Below the pieces are notes generated by a model that was not told the DNA's origin, did no database searches, and saw nothing but the letters and a program-made list of their open reading frames with translations. A stretch of 41,883 nt of DNA from Betaproteobacteria bacterium RIFCSPLOWO2_12_FULL_62_58 (GTDB lineage Bacteria; Pseudomonadota; Gammaproteobacteria; Burkholderiales; SG8-41): contig MERI01000148.1 of the NCBI GenBank assembly GCA_001772005.1, forward strand, positions 1 through 41,883. Reading direction: 5' to 3'. The position numbers and the translations under genes are program-made. Positions 23,926-32,283 of this stretch are shown here, piece by piece (position 1 is the first letter of the stretch; each line of letters begins with the position of its first letter).

Positions 23926-25326
23926 TCAGGGGTTTTGGGCCAGCCGGTCGCGCGCGAGCGGCGGGTTCTTGGCGAAATAGCGTTTGATGCCGGAGACAAT
24001 GGCCGCTGCCATCTTCTCTTGGTAGGCGCTGTCCTTCAGCCGTTTTTCCTCGTGCGGGTTGCTGATGAAGGCGGTCTCGACCAGGATCGAAGGAATGTCG
24101 GGCGACTTGAGCACGGCGAAACCGGCCTGCTCGACGCGCGGCTTGTGCAGGGTGTTGATCCCGCCGAGTTCGGCCAGCACCGCCTTGCCGACCTTCAGGC
24201 TGTCGTTGATGGTTGCGGTCTGGGACAGATCCAGCAGCGTCTGTTTAAGATACGGATCCGGCACGTCGAGATTGACCCCCCCGATGAGGTCGGCCTCGTT
24301 TTCGCGTTTGGCGAGCCAGCGCGCGGCGACGGAGGTCGCCCCGCCCTCCGACAGCGCGAATACCGAGGAGCCGCGCGCATTCGGCCTGATGAAGGCATCG
24401 GCATGGACCGACACGAACAGATCGGCATGCACGCGGCGCGCTTTCTGCATCCGCATTTGCAGCGGAAGGTAGTAGTCGCCGTCGCGGATCAGCACTGCCC
24501 GCATGTTCGGTTCCTGGTCGATGCGCGCCTTGAGCTTTTTCGCAATCGCAAACGTGACGTTCTTCTCGTAAGTGCCGCCCCGGCCGACGGCGCCCGGATC
24601 CTCGCCGCCGTGCCCGGCGTCGATGGCGACGATGATGAGCCGGTTCGGCGCGGGCCGCGCCTTTCCGGGTTCGGCGCGCGCGGGTCTTTCGGGCGCGACG
24701 GGCGGTTGCCTGGCCTGCGTGACTTCAGCAACAGCGGGAGGTTGCGCGCCCGGCGCGCTACGCTCCGGGGGTACAACGTCGGCGCCGGCGGTGCGCTGCG
24801 ACTGGTGCCGGTCGAGGAAAGCGAGCAGCGGGTCGGGCGGCTCGAGCGGGTAGAGGTCGAGCACCAGCCGGTGGCCGTAGTCGCCGACCGGCGCCAGCGC
24901 GAACGCCTGCGGCTTGACTTTGGCCTTGAGGTCGAACACCAGGCGTATCGTGCCGGGCTTGAAGCGGCCGATGCGCACCGACTTCACGTACGGGTCGTTG
25001 GCGCCGATTTTTTCGACGAGCCCATTGAGCGCGGCGGTGATATCGACATTCTCGAGGTCGAGCACCAGCCGCTCCGGATTTTCGAGACCGAACAGGCTGT
25101 GCTGGATCGGGGTCCGGGACTCAAGCGTGACGCGGGTGTAATCCTGCGCCGGCCACACGCGGGTCGAGGTGATCTGAACACCGGCTTGAGCAAATCCGGT
25201 GCCGGGCAGCGCTGCAATCAGTATTGCGAGGAAGACGAGTGCGAAGGGAACGGCGAGAGAACGACGTGACCGCGCGGCCGCCGCCGGCGGAAGGTGTGGC
25301 GTTAATGCTTGAGACGGTCTAAACAA
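23926..25326 (-). CDS. amiC: N-acetylmuramoyl-L-alanine amidase (AmiC-type)
   Basis: Cleaves the amide between N-acetylmuramic acid and L-alanine to split septal peptidoglycan. Signal segment (LAVPFALVFLAILIAALPGT...FAQ), AMIN domain (IPDE-like region YTRVTLESRTPIQHSLFGLE, ERLVLDLENVDI), a proline/alanine linker, then Amidase_3: IIVAIDAGHGGEDPGAVG (Zn His), GTYEKNVTFAIAKKL (Zn Glu), ADLFVSVHADAF (Zn His) and PSILVETAFISNPHEE (catalytic Glu). The start is uncertain: no ATG lies near the signal peptide. A TTG at 25326 with GGAGG upstream gives 466 residues and overlaps tsaE by 25 bases; the frame extends to 25449. Confidence 0.9.
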   Translation of the reverse strand: MFRPSQALTPHLPPAAAARSRRSLAVPFALVFLAILIAALPGTGFAQAGVQITSTRVWPAQDYTRVTLESRTPIQHSLFGLENPERLVLDLENVDITAALNGLVEKIGANDPYVKSVRIGRFKPGTIRLVFDLKAKVKPQAFALAPVGDYGHRLVLDLYPLEPPDPLLAFLDRHQSQRTAGADVVPPERSAPGAQPPAVAEVTQARQPPVAPERPARAEPGKARPAPNRLIIVAIDAGHGGEDPGAVGRGGTYEKNVTFAIAKKLKARIDQEPNMRAVLIRDGDYYLPLQMRMQKARRVHADLFVSVHADAFIRPNARGSSVFALSEGGATSVAARWLAKRENEADLIGGVNLDVPDPYLKQTLLDLSQTATINDSLKVGKAVLAELGGINTLHKPRVEQAGFAVLKSPDIPSILVETAFISNPHEEKRLKDSAYQEKMAAAIVSGIKRYFAKNPPLARDRLAQNP

Positions 25327-25781
25327 CTCCTGCCAGCCTCCGTTTCGGTGAAGATCTCGACACGCCTTCCCGTTCCAGCCACCTGCATCAAAATCCTCAT
25401 GTCCGCCGCGGGCAATCCCGCCGCTTTTTCCGGCCATTCCACAAGACACACCGAGTCAGGATTGAAGTATTCCCGCAGCCCGGCATCCCTCAATTCATGC
25501 GGATCGTCGAATCGATAAAAATCAAAGTGATACAAGTATAACCTAGAAAGTTTGTAAAGTTCAACCAGGGCAAAGGTCGGGCTTTTGACCCGTCCGGCAT
25601 ACCCGAGTCCCCGCAGCACGCCGCGGGCGAGGGTCGTCTTGCCGGCGCCGAGTTGACCGCAAAGGTAGATCACCATGCCGGGCACAAGCCCCTGGGCGAG
25701 TGCGGCGCCGAGCGCAAGCGTGTCGGCTTCGGTCGCGAGATGGCGGTTCAGATCGGCTGGTTTATGATCTGGCGTATGCAA
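25302..25781 (-). CDS. tsaE: tRNA t6A biosynthesis ATPase TsaE
   Basis: 159 residues. ATPase partner of TsaB/TsaD in threonylcarbamoylation of A37 in ANN-decoding tRNAs. P-loop CGQLGAGKTTLARGVLRGLG (about 41-60), KSPTFALVELYKL (switch region), YHFDFYRFDDPHELRDAG, LREYFNPDSVCLVEWPEKA. No ATG is available; TTG at 25781 is the likely start, which overlaps the divergent queG ATG at 25776 by six bases, so both translation starts and promoters interlock. Downstream amiC overlaps its 3' end. Confidence 0.93.
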   Translation of the reverse strand: MHTPDHKPADLNRHLATEADTLALGAALAQGLVPGMVIYLCGQLGAGKTTLARGVLRGLGYAGRVKSPTFALVELYKLSRLYLYHFDFYRFDDPHELRDAGLREYFNPDSVCLVEWPEKAAGLPAADMRILMQVAGTGRRVEIFTETEAGRSCLDRLKH

Positions 25782-26855
25782 AGAAGTCCCGTTCAGCGCT
25801 CAGCGGCGGACGATTGCGCGGCCCTGGCGCACGACATCAAGCGCTGGGGAAAAGAGCTCGGATTTCAGGAAATCGGCATCGCCGGCTGCGATCTCTCCGC
25901 TGCCGAGGCGCGGCTGCTGGACTGGCTCGGCAAGGGCTTCCATGGCGACATGGATTATATGGCAAGGCACGGCGTCAAACGCAGCCGTCCCGCGGAGCTG
26001 GTGCCCGGAGCGTTGCGCGTGATCGCCGCGCGCATGAATTACCGGCCGTCGCGGGCCCAGGAGAGCTGGGATGTGATACGCGACGGCGGCAAAGCATTCA
26101 TTTCGCGCTATGCGCTGGGGCGCGACTACCACAAGGTGCTGCGGCGCCGCCTGCAGCAGCTCGCCGACCGCATCACGGCGGCGGTGGGCGAGTTCCGCTA
26201 CCGCGCATTCACCGACAGCGCGCCGGTGATGGAAGTCGAGCTGGCGCAGAAAGCGGGGCTGGGCTGGCGCGGCAAGCACACGCTGCTTTTGTCGCGCGAA
26301 GCAGGTTCGTTTTTCTTTCTCGGCGAGATCTACACCAACCTGCCGCTGCCGGTGGACCGCGCGCCGGAGAACCACTGCGGCACCTGCGAGAAGTGCATCG
26401 ACATCTGCCCCACGCGCGCCATCGTCGCGCCCTACGAGCTCGACGCCCGCCGCTGCATCTCTTATCTCACCATCGAGCACAAGGGCAGCATCCCCGAGGA
26501 ACTGCGACCGCTGATCGGCAACCGGGTTTACGGCTGCGACGACTGCCAGCTCGTGTGCCCGTGGAACAAATTCGCGCGGCCGAGCGACGAGCCGGACTTC
26601 GCCGTGCGCAACGGTCTCGATGACGCGACACTGATCGAACTCTTCGCGTGGAGCGAGGAAGAATTTCACGCGCGCTTGCTCGGCAGCGCGATCCACCGCA
26701 CCGGCTACGAACGGTGGCTGCGCAATGTTGCGGTGGGACTGGGCAATGCGCCAACGTCGCGCGCGGTTATCGCCGCGCTGAAGGCACGCTCCGGCCACGC
26801 GTCAGCCCTTGTACGCGAGCACGTGGCGTGGGCGCTGGCGCGGCACGGCGGATGA
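25776..26855 (+). CDS. queG: Epoxyqueuosine reductase QueG
   Basis: 359 residues. Cobalamin-dependent iron-sulfur enzyme that reduces epoxyqueuosine to queuosine in tRNA wobble positions. N-terminal B12 region: LGFQEIGIAGCDL, WLGKGFHGDMDYMARHG, RYALGRDYHKVLRRRLQQL, FTDSAPVMEVELAQKAGLGW and GKHTLLLSREAGSFFFLGEI. Two 4Fe-4S motifs: CGTCEKCIDICPTRAI (~205-220) and CDDCQLVCPWN (~255). C-terminal HEAT-like repeats. The ATG at 25776 is preferred over an upstream frame start at 25653 because the protein then matches family length. Divergent from tsaE, an arrangement seen in betaproteobacteria. Confidence 0.95.
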   Translation: MQRSPVQRSAADDCAALAHDIKRWGKELGFQEIGIAGCDLSAAEARLLDWLGKGFHGDMDYMARHGVKRSRPAELVPGALRVIAARMNYRPSRAQESWDVIRDGGKAFISRYALGRDYHKVLRRRLQQLADRITAAVGEFRYRAFTDSAPVMEVELAQKAGLGWRGKHTLLLSREAGSFFFLGEIYTNLPLPVDRAPENHCGTCEKCIDICPTRAIVAPYELDARRCISYLTIEHKGSIPEELRPLIGNRVYGCDDCQLVCPWNKFARPSDEPDFAVRNGLDDATLIELFAWSEEEFHARLLGSAIHRTGYERWLRNVAVGLGNAPTSRAVIAALKARSGHASALVREHVAWALARHGG

Positions 26856-26903
26856 ACGACGCATGGCCATCGGGCTGTTCACAGCCCCGACTTGCAGTCC
26901 TGT

Positions 26904-27407
26904 TTACGCCGTGCGGCCGGGGGTGAGTTGACCGCTTTGCGGAATCGCGCGGCGGATGTCGCGGGACATCCTGAGCGCGGTTTCCACGCCGCGGTAGTAG
27001 CCGGGAATGTAGGCCGTTTCCTTGAACCCGAGCATATGGTAGAAGCTGCGCCCCGCGAAATTATTGGTACGCAGCTCGAGATTGATGGTGGCGATCCCGG
27101 CCGCGAGCGCCGCCTCTTCGAGCCACTCCATCATCTGCCGGCCGATGCCGCAGCGCTGGTGCGCAGGCTTGACGGCGAACAGGCTGAGATGCGCCTTGGT
27201 GTCGCCGAATTCCATGATCGCGAAGCCGACGAGATGATCTTCGACCTCCGTGACCAGGACGTTCGTGTCACGCGCGCGGATCGCGCGCACCACGCGCTCG
27301 GGGTGCCACGACCAGCCGCGCAGGCCGATCTCGATCAGATACCGCGACATCACCGCGATTTCGTAGGCGTCGGCGGGAGTAGCAAGTCTGATGACGGGCG
27401 CTGTCAT
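26904..27407 (-). CDS. GNAT family N-acetyltransferase
   Basis: 167 residues from ATG 27407 (TTG at 27413 also possible; no strong ribosome-binding site). GNAT fold: VIRLATPADAYEIAVMSRYL, EDHLVGFAIMEFGDTKAHLS, then the acetyl-CoA-binding VKPAHQRCGIGRQMMEWLEE (Q/R-x-x-G-x-G/A) and LELRTNNFAGRSFYHMLGF, close to RimI-type spacing. It acetylates an unknown amine, perhaps a protein N-terminus. Convergent with queG (48 bases between stops). Confidence 0.85.
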   Translation of the reverse strand: MTAPVIRLATPADAYEIAVMSRYLIEIGLRGWSWHPERVVRAIRARDTNVLVTEVEDHLVGFAIMEFGDTKAHLSLFAVKPAHQRCGIGRQMMEWLEEAALAAGIATINLELRTNNFAGRSFYHMLGFKETAYIPGYYRGVETALRMSRDIRRAIPQSGQLTPGRTA

Positions 27408-27466
27408 GACCAAGTCTGCGAGTGGTGGATCACCAGGTTAAAACATACCACACCGGCGCTCCAATC

Positions 27467-27847
27467 TCACTCTTTTTGCTTCAACAGGGCATCCAGACCC
27501 GCGAATGGTTTGTGCGTGGCCTGCGACTGCTGCGCGCCGGGCTCCTGCCCACCGCGCCCGGCGCTGTCGAGATACCGCCGGTGCTCGTTCTCGTGGCAGT
27601 AGGTGCACAGCAGTTCCCAATTGCTGCCGTCGGGAGGGTTGTTGTCGTGGTTGTGGTCGCGATGATGGACGTCGAGGAGCTGAACGTTCGCGCGGGTGAA
27701 CTCGCGTCCGCACCGCCCGCAGATCCAGGGATATATCTTGAGCGCCATCTCGCGATAACCCTGCTCGCGCGCCGCCTGGACCCGCCTCGCCTCCGCGATG
27801 ACACGATCGAGGCGAGCGTTATCGGGACCTGTTTTCCTCGTGGTCAC
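27467..27847 (-). CDS. HNH nuclease family protein (YajD-like)
   Basis: 126 residues with a GTG start. A single HNH domain with two zinc knuckle pairs: WICGRCGREF (~43-52) and LLCTYCHENEHRRY (~82-95), and the catalytic HHRDHNHDNNPPDGSNWELL between. Closely resembles the widespread YajD proteins, small HNH endonucleases of undetermined biological role. A charged N-terminal helix precedes the domain and a glutamine-rich tail follows. Stands alone. Confidence 0.88.
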   Translation of the reverse strand: MTTRKTGPDNARLDRVIAEARRVQAAREQGYREMALKIYPWICGRCGREFTRANVQLLDVHHRDHNHDNNPPDGSNWELLCTYCHENEHRRYLDSAGRGGQEPGAQQSQATHKPFAGLDALLKQKE

Positions 27848-28127
27848 GGTTCGAACGCATCCAGTATGCCGCTAACAGCGCAATCAGATTTCACGCGTTC
27901 TGCGTGAGTTGATCGTATCAGATGGCAGTCCAACACGGAAGTTGAACGGGCATGACCGGATCCGGACATGATCCGGCCGATGGCGCTCAGTTGATCGAGC
28001 AGTATGCCGTAGCCGGGCTTAACGCCTCTGATTCGGATTTGTCACAGAGAACAACCCCACGCCCTCCGGCGCCACGAGGTAGAAGTCGTAGGCCGAGGTC
28101 GAGATTGACCCTGCACAGATGTGCCCG
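27848..28127. other. Intergenic stretch with a possible Asp/Glu racemase-like gene relic
   Basis: No intact gene. On the minus strand, about 28022-28128 encodes GHICAGSISTSAYDFYLVAP then EGVGLFSVTNPNQR. A tyrosine-aspartate-phenylalanine-tyrosine followed by APEGV resembles an N-terminal segment of maleate isomerase/arylmalonate decarboxylase-type proteins. The reading is cut on the upstream side by the 232-bp repeat starting at 28128. The relic assignment is weak. A small palindrome (CCGGATCCGGACATGATCCG) lies near 27957. Confidence 0.3.
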
Positions 28128-28360
28128 GTTCCCGACATCGCCTGAGTGCGAGCGAGGGCGCTGGCGCTTGACCCCCTTCGCGCGTCGCGCGCATGATCTG
28201 CCGTAACCCTTGTTGCGGACCCTCGGTAACCGCGGATCGGGTCGCCGAACGCGTCGTGGCGCTCCGGCTTGAGTCCGGGCAAGGTGCCCGCGGCCGCCTC
28301 GCGGCAGGCTCGGCCGAGGAGTGGACTCCAACGACGGGCGGATTGATTTTCTTATCGCGT
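28128..28360 (+). repeat. 232-bp direct repeat, copy A, upstream of a CoA-transferase
   Basis: Runs from GTTCCCGACATCGCCTGAGT to GGCGGATTGATTTTCTTATC and matches 32284-32515 almost end to end (close to 90% by eye, with small indels). It holds several short palindromes, for example GGGCAAGGTGCCC and GGAGTGGACTCC. It ends 25 bases before the start codon at 28385. Both copies have the same orientation relative to the following gene. A short third piece is at about 37493-37520. Confidence 0.8.
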
Positions 28361-28384
28361 GAACTCTGGACCATGGAGGATTCC

Positions 28385-29263
28385 ATGCGTGACAAGCTGA
28401 CGACGCTGGAACGGGCCGCCGCCCAGGTGAAGAGCGGCGCCCAGTTGGTGATGAGCGCCAACATGCACCGCTCGCCGATGGCGTTTCTGCGCCAGGTGGT
28501 GCGGCAGGGCACGCGGGAGCTGCGGGTGGTGGGCGTCGTGGGCGGCGAGATCAACATCGACTTTCTGGTCGGCGCCGGCGTGGTGCGCGCAGTCGATACC
28601 TGCAGCGTGACCCTGGGCGAGTTCGCCCGCACCGGCCCCAACTTCGCGCGCTGCGTGCAGGCGGGCAGGGTGAGGGCCCTCGACAACACCTGAGGGGTGC
28701 TCTTTGCACAGGCCCAGGCTGGGTCTATGGGAGTGCCTTACGTGCCGATCGTCGGTTTGGCCGGGACGGATCTTCTCAAGCGGCGCGACGACATGGTGAT
28801 CGCCGTCGACCCTTTTGACGGCAAGACGAAATCCGTGGTGGCGAAGGCGCTGCGGCCGGACGTCGCGGTGTTTCACGCGCAGAAAGCGGATCGGCACGGC
28901 AACGTGTCGTGCGGCTACGAGGCCGAGGTCGTGATCCTGGCGGAAGCCTCGAAGCACGTGATCGTCACCGCCGAAACCATCGTGGAGCGGTTGACCGAGA
29001 AGGAAGCGGCGGGCGCGTTCATCCCGGGGATACACGTCGATGCCGTGGCGCACGCGCCGTTCGGCGCCCATCCCGCCGGGTGTGCGGGCCTCTACGGCCC
29101 GGACAAGGTGCACATGGCGCAATACGTGGCCGCGTCGCAGGACGATGTTTCCTTCGCGGAGTATCTGCGCACCTACGTGCTGGGCGTAAAGGACCACGAC
29201 GAGTACGTGGAACGCTTTGTCCCGCCGAACTGGCGGCAGCCGGCGCGCGCGATCGGTGGCTGA
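28385..29263 (+). pseudogene. CoA-transferase subunit A (GctA/IpdA-like) with in-frame TGA
   Basis: GGAGG (28376-28380) precedes the ATG at 28385. The frame codes for a family I CoA-transferase alpha subunit: MRDKLTTLERAAAQVKSGAQ, MAFLRQVVRQGTRELRVVGV, then after codon 102 a TGA (28691-28693), and it continues in the same frame with GVLFAQAQAGSMGVPYVPIV, VFHAQKADRHGNVSCGYEAE and ETIVERLTEKEAAGAFIPGI. Apart from the TGA the 292-codon frame is unbroken, and its end overlaps subunit B (TGATG). A single substitution such as CGA or GGA to TGA would explain it; sequencing error, readthrough or recoding are alternatives. Restart at GTG 28697 could give only a fragment. Confidence 0.8.
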
Positions 29264-30009
29264 TGAAATACTCCGAAGCCGAGTTGCTGGCGGTGCTCCT
29301 CTCGCGCGAGGTGCGCGACGGCGAGATTTCCGCCTGCGGGGCGCTCTCGCAGATTCCCGCGGCGGGCCTGCTGCTGGCGCAGGCGCTGCACGCGCCGAAT
29401 GCGGAGCTGATCATCCTCAACTCCGTGTTCAATCCCTTCCGCACCTCCCGCCAGTTCCACTTCCTGGCGCAGCGCGGGGAGTTGGGACTGTTCTTCGTGA
29501 GCGGGGTGCAGATCGACCGCCACGGCAACTACAACCTGCACCAGTTGGGCCCCGATCCGGAGCGGCCCAAGGCGCGTTATCCGGGAGGCTACGGTGGCGG
29601 CATGATCTACTATTGCGCCCGCCGCACGGTGGTGTTCCGCACCGAGCACACGCGGCGCGCGCTGGTGGAGCGGGTGGATTTCGTCTCCGCCGCGGGCAGC
29701 ACGCCGCCGGACATGCTGCGGCTGGGCCATCCCAGCAAGGCGGTGACGCCCAAGGCGACGTTCCGCTTCGACAAGGACGCGGGCGTGCTGAAGCTCGATA
29801 CGATCCATCCGCCGTGGACGCTGGACGATATCCGGGCGAACACCGGATTCGACCTCGAAGCGAACGGGCCGATTCCGCCGACACCTGCGCCCAGCGACGA
29901 GGAACTGCACGTGCTGCGGCACGTGATACGCCGCAAGATGATCGACACCGGCACCTACGCCGAGTGGGCGCAACGATCCCTGGGGAATGAAGCGGCGCGG
30001 TCCGCATAG
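29263..30009 (+). CDS. CoA-transferase subunit B (GctB/IpdB-like)
   Basis: 248 residues; its ATG overlaps the subunit A stop (TGATG), so the two were translationally coupled. Beta-subunit fold of family I CoA-transferases: SEAELLAVLLSREVRDGEIS, GLLLAQALHAPNAELIILNS, FFVSGVQIDRHGNYNLHQLG, RYPGGYGGGMIYYCARRTVV and DFVSAAGSTPPDMLRLGHPS. In glutaconate CoA-transferase the beta subunit carries the catalytic glutamate; near the equivalent region here (LIILNSVFNPFRTS) no glutamate is seen, as described for IpdAB-type ring-opening hydrolases. Intact, but its partner has an internal stop, so activity is doubtful. Confidence 0.85.
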   Translation: MKYSEAELLAVLLSREVRDGEISACGALSQIPAAGLLLAQALHAPNAELIILNSVFNPFRTSRQFHFLAQRGELGLFFVSGVQIDRHGNYNLHQLGPDPERPKARYPGGYGGGMIYYCARRTVVFRTEHTRRALVERVDFVSAAGSTPPDMLRLGHPSKAVTPKATFRFDKDAGVLKLDTIHPPWTLDDIRANTGFDLEANGPIPPTPAPSDEELHVLRHVIRRKMIDTGTYAEWAQRSLGNEAARSA

Positions 30010-30046
30010 CGTAACGAGGCCACGGACGCGAAACGAGGGAGGGTCT

Positions 30047-31043
30047 GTGAAAGTGAAGATATTTGCGGCGTGTCGCGCGCTGGGATTTGTGATTATCGCC
30101 GTGCAGCTCTTGCCAAACCCGACCCAGGCCGCGACTGACGCACCCTACCCCAATCGACCGATACGGCTCGTCGTGCCGTTTCCACCCGGCGGTCCGGTCG
30201 AGCTCCTTGGACGCGCGTTCACGCAGCGTCTCGTCGAGACGATGGGCCAGCCGTTCGTGTTCGACAATCGGCCCGGCGCAAGCGGTACGATCGGCACCGA
30301 GTTCGTCGCCAAGGCGCCGCGCGACGGCTACACGCTCCTGATCACCAACTGTTCGCACTCGTCGAACGTGGCCTACTACAAGAAGCTGCCGTACGATTCC
30401 ATGGCCGACTTCGCCCCGGTCACGCAGGCCGACGTGACATCCGGTAACCTGCTGGTCGTCCACTCATCGGTTCCGACGCGTTCGGTCAAGGAGTTCATCG
30501 CGCTCGCCAGAGCGCGGCCGGGCCAGCTCAACTACGCCTCGGCCGGCGTGGGCAGCCCCCTGCATGTCACCGGTGCGTTGTTCGCCCTGATGGCCGGCAT
30601 CGGGCTCACGCACGTGAGCCTACAAGGGCAACTCGCCCGCGCTTAACGACGTGCTCGGCGGGCACGTCGAGGTGATTTTCGTGAGCCCCTCGTTCGCGCG
30701 ACCGTACATGCAGGCAGGCCGCTTGCGCGCGCTCGGCGTGGCGGGTCCGCGGCGCTTGCCGACGCTTCCCGATCTGCCGACGTTCGACGAAGCGGGACTC
30801 ATGGGCTACGACTATACCTGCTATCACGGCATGTGGTTCCCGGCCGGCGTGCCCGCCGAAATCGTGCGCCGCATGCACGCCGAGATCGTGAAGGCGCTCG
30901 CCGCGCCTGAGGTGCGCAAATACCTCGCGGATGCCGACTACTTTCCGCTCGGCAACTCGCCGGAGGAGTTCGCCGAGTTCCTCAGGAAGGACATCGCCCG
31001 ACAGGCGAGCATCGTGAAGAAGATCGGCATCCAGCCGCAGTGA
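30047..31043 (+). pseudogene. Bug-family receptor with a 1-base frameshift
   Basis: A GTG start at 30047 with GAGGGAGGG upstream. Signal peptide (KVKIFAACRALGFVIIAVQL) and normal lobe 1: YPNRPIRLVVPFPPGGPVEL, FDNRPGASGTIGTEFVAKAP, LNYASAGVGSPLHVTG. At the HVPYKG motif (about 30614-30625) one extra base turns the frame into HVSLQGQLARA and a stop; in the next frame the receptor continues to a proper end (DVLGGHVEVIFVSPSFARPY, FPAGVPAEIVRRMHAEIVKA, KKIGIQPQ). Read as a recent frameshift, or a sequencing or assembly error. It directly follows the CoA-transferase pair, so it probably once supplied that pair's acid substrate. Confidence 0.85.
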
Positions 31044-31430
31044 ATCGTCACAAGGTACGAAACCGGATGGGGGCGAAGTTATTCCGTCGCATGCCCCTGG
31101 TCAGCATGACATTCCTTACCCTTCGATCGCGGAGCACATGAATAACATTCCCTCCCCCTTGATAATGGGGGAGGGTGGGGTGGGGGTGGCAGGCGGGGTG
31201 GGCGTAGGGTAGGGGCAAAGCCGCCCGACTGCCGGCGTCGGCGGAGACATCGCTTCGCGATGCAAAGCGGACCGAGCTCAGCAACGGCAGCCGCCTCGAT
31301 CTTGCCTGCAAGGCGATCGTGCAGGCAGCGCTTGCCGCGCTCTACGCGAGCTGGGGGTGAGCGGGCTGCCGAAGAAAGTCGAGCGGGGCGATCAGAAAAA
31401 GGTGTGCGTCCATTTTTCGCTTGAAATGCG
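31044..31430. other. Intergenic stretch with a GC-rich dispersed repeat
   Basis: No gene recognised. 31150-31187 is a CCTCCCCC/GGGGGAGG hairpin of the CCCTCACCC-type repeat family (others at 647, 6754, 11045). Short frames further right have no family resemblance. Confidence 0.45.
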
Positions 31431-31661
31431 TCACGCCATCGCGAACACATCCATCGGCACGGTACGGACGGGACGCCCCTCGCCATGTACGAGCCTGCGC
31501 ACTTTCTCAGTGGTGGTGCGGGAAAAGGTCGCTTCGCCGCAGCGCTCGCACACCTGCGCCGGAATGTGCTCGACCAGCACACGGCGACCATCGATCGTGA
31601 ACACCTCGCTCACGAACTCTTCTCTGGCGGCGGTGGAGCCGCAGACGTGACACTTAAACAT
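31431..31661 (-). CDS. YgiT-type zinc finger antitoxin (MqsA N-terminal-like)
   Basis: 76 residues. Two CxxC knuckles (FKCHVCGS and QVCERCGEATFS) frame a short beta hairpin (VFTIDGRRVLVEHIPA), the YgiT/MqsA zinc-finger type; there is no HTH domain. Such proteins pair with a DUF4258-domain partner encoded immediately upstream, and that is the case here: the upstream frame ends 2 bases before this ATG. The partner is frameshifted, so this may be an antitoxin without an active toxin. Confidence 0.82.
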   Translation of the reverse strand: MFKCHVCGSTAAREEFVSEVFTIDGRRVLVEHIPAQVCERCGEATFSRTTTEKVRRLVHGEGRPVRTVPMDVFAMA

Positions 31662-31663
31662 GG

Positions 31664-31947
31664 CTACCTCCGTTTACGATGCCCGACCCACTCATTCGGA
31701 TCGGGCTCGTAAATCGTGATGATCTTCGTCAACACAGTGTCGTCGAACGATACTTGAAAGTGCAGGGCCCGTCCAGCCGCGCTGAATCCCAGCAACAACG
31801 CGCTGGGCGCATATTTGTCCTCCGGATAAGCCTCGATTAACTCGGCAGATACGCCGGCTTCGCGAATTTCCCGCTTTCAGGGTGGAAGAGCATCAGGGCC
31901 TGGGAGCAAGGCAGATCCTCTCCGATCTTCCGCTCTCCCGACTTCAC
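31664..31947 (-). pseudogene. DUF4258 family protein (probable toxin), frameshifted
   Basis: Not a continuous ORF. The C-terminal part reads REIREAGVSAELIEAYPEDK, YAPSALLLGFSAAGRALHFQ and TKIITIYEPDPNEW before TAG at 31664, the standard end of DUF4258 proteins (LLGF...GRPLHV...ITVYEPDPNEW). Upstream, a GTG at 31947 with AGGAGGAAGG before it begins VKSGERKIGEDLPCSQALML in another frame. The 284-base span is not a multiple of three, so one frameshift near 31875 separates the two parts. Predicted toxin half of the module with the YgiT-type antitoxin at 31431. Confidence 0.7.
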
Positions 31948-32283
31948 GCCGTTTCCTTCCTCCTTGCGAATAAATAGGTGTAACTTTCCCGTGGGTGCGT
32001 GCTCGCGATGCGCGGAAAATCTTACACTGACCCTAATTATTCTACCGCATAATAGTGACGGCCCCCTGGCCTCAGATTTGCATCCAGGGAGGACGCCATG
32101 CTCGAACAGTTCTTCGATTCCCCTCTACGAGTTCAAGCACTTCGCGCATCAAGGCAACCGATCAACTGATCGCCTCGCTCAGGACGCGCACAGTTATGCG
32201 GAGAGACCAACCTTCAAAATGACCTGCAATCAAGGCCTTCAAGGATGCGGCTCCGCATAACAATACACTCTGCATTACATCCT
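31948..32283. other. Intergenic stretch, no clear gene
   Basis: A 23-codon frame at 32098-32169 (MLEQFFDSPLRVQALRAS...) has a good ribosome-binding site (GGGAGGA) and slightly resembles the first residues of some tyrosine recombinases, but it stops quickly. Nothing else is supported. Confidence 0.35.

Noticed and set aside
28019-28331. Small arginine-rich proteins encoded within the 232-bp repeat (minus strand)
   Set aside because: Parallel frames occur in both repeat copies but are low-complexity, shift between copies because of indels, and lack start signals.
28691-28740. Selenocysteine insertion at the in-frame TGA
   Set aside because: The small GTGC/GCAC hairpin is too short and wrongly placed for a typical bacterial SECIS, and CoA-transferases of this family have no conserved cysteine there. 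Kept only as an alternative in a finding.
32098-32169. Start of a tyrosine recombinase gene
   Set aside because: Only 23 codons with weak resemblance and an immediate stop; no downstream homology in any frame.
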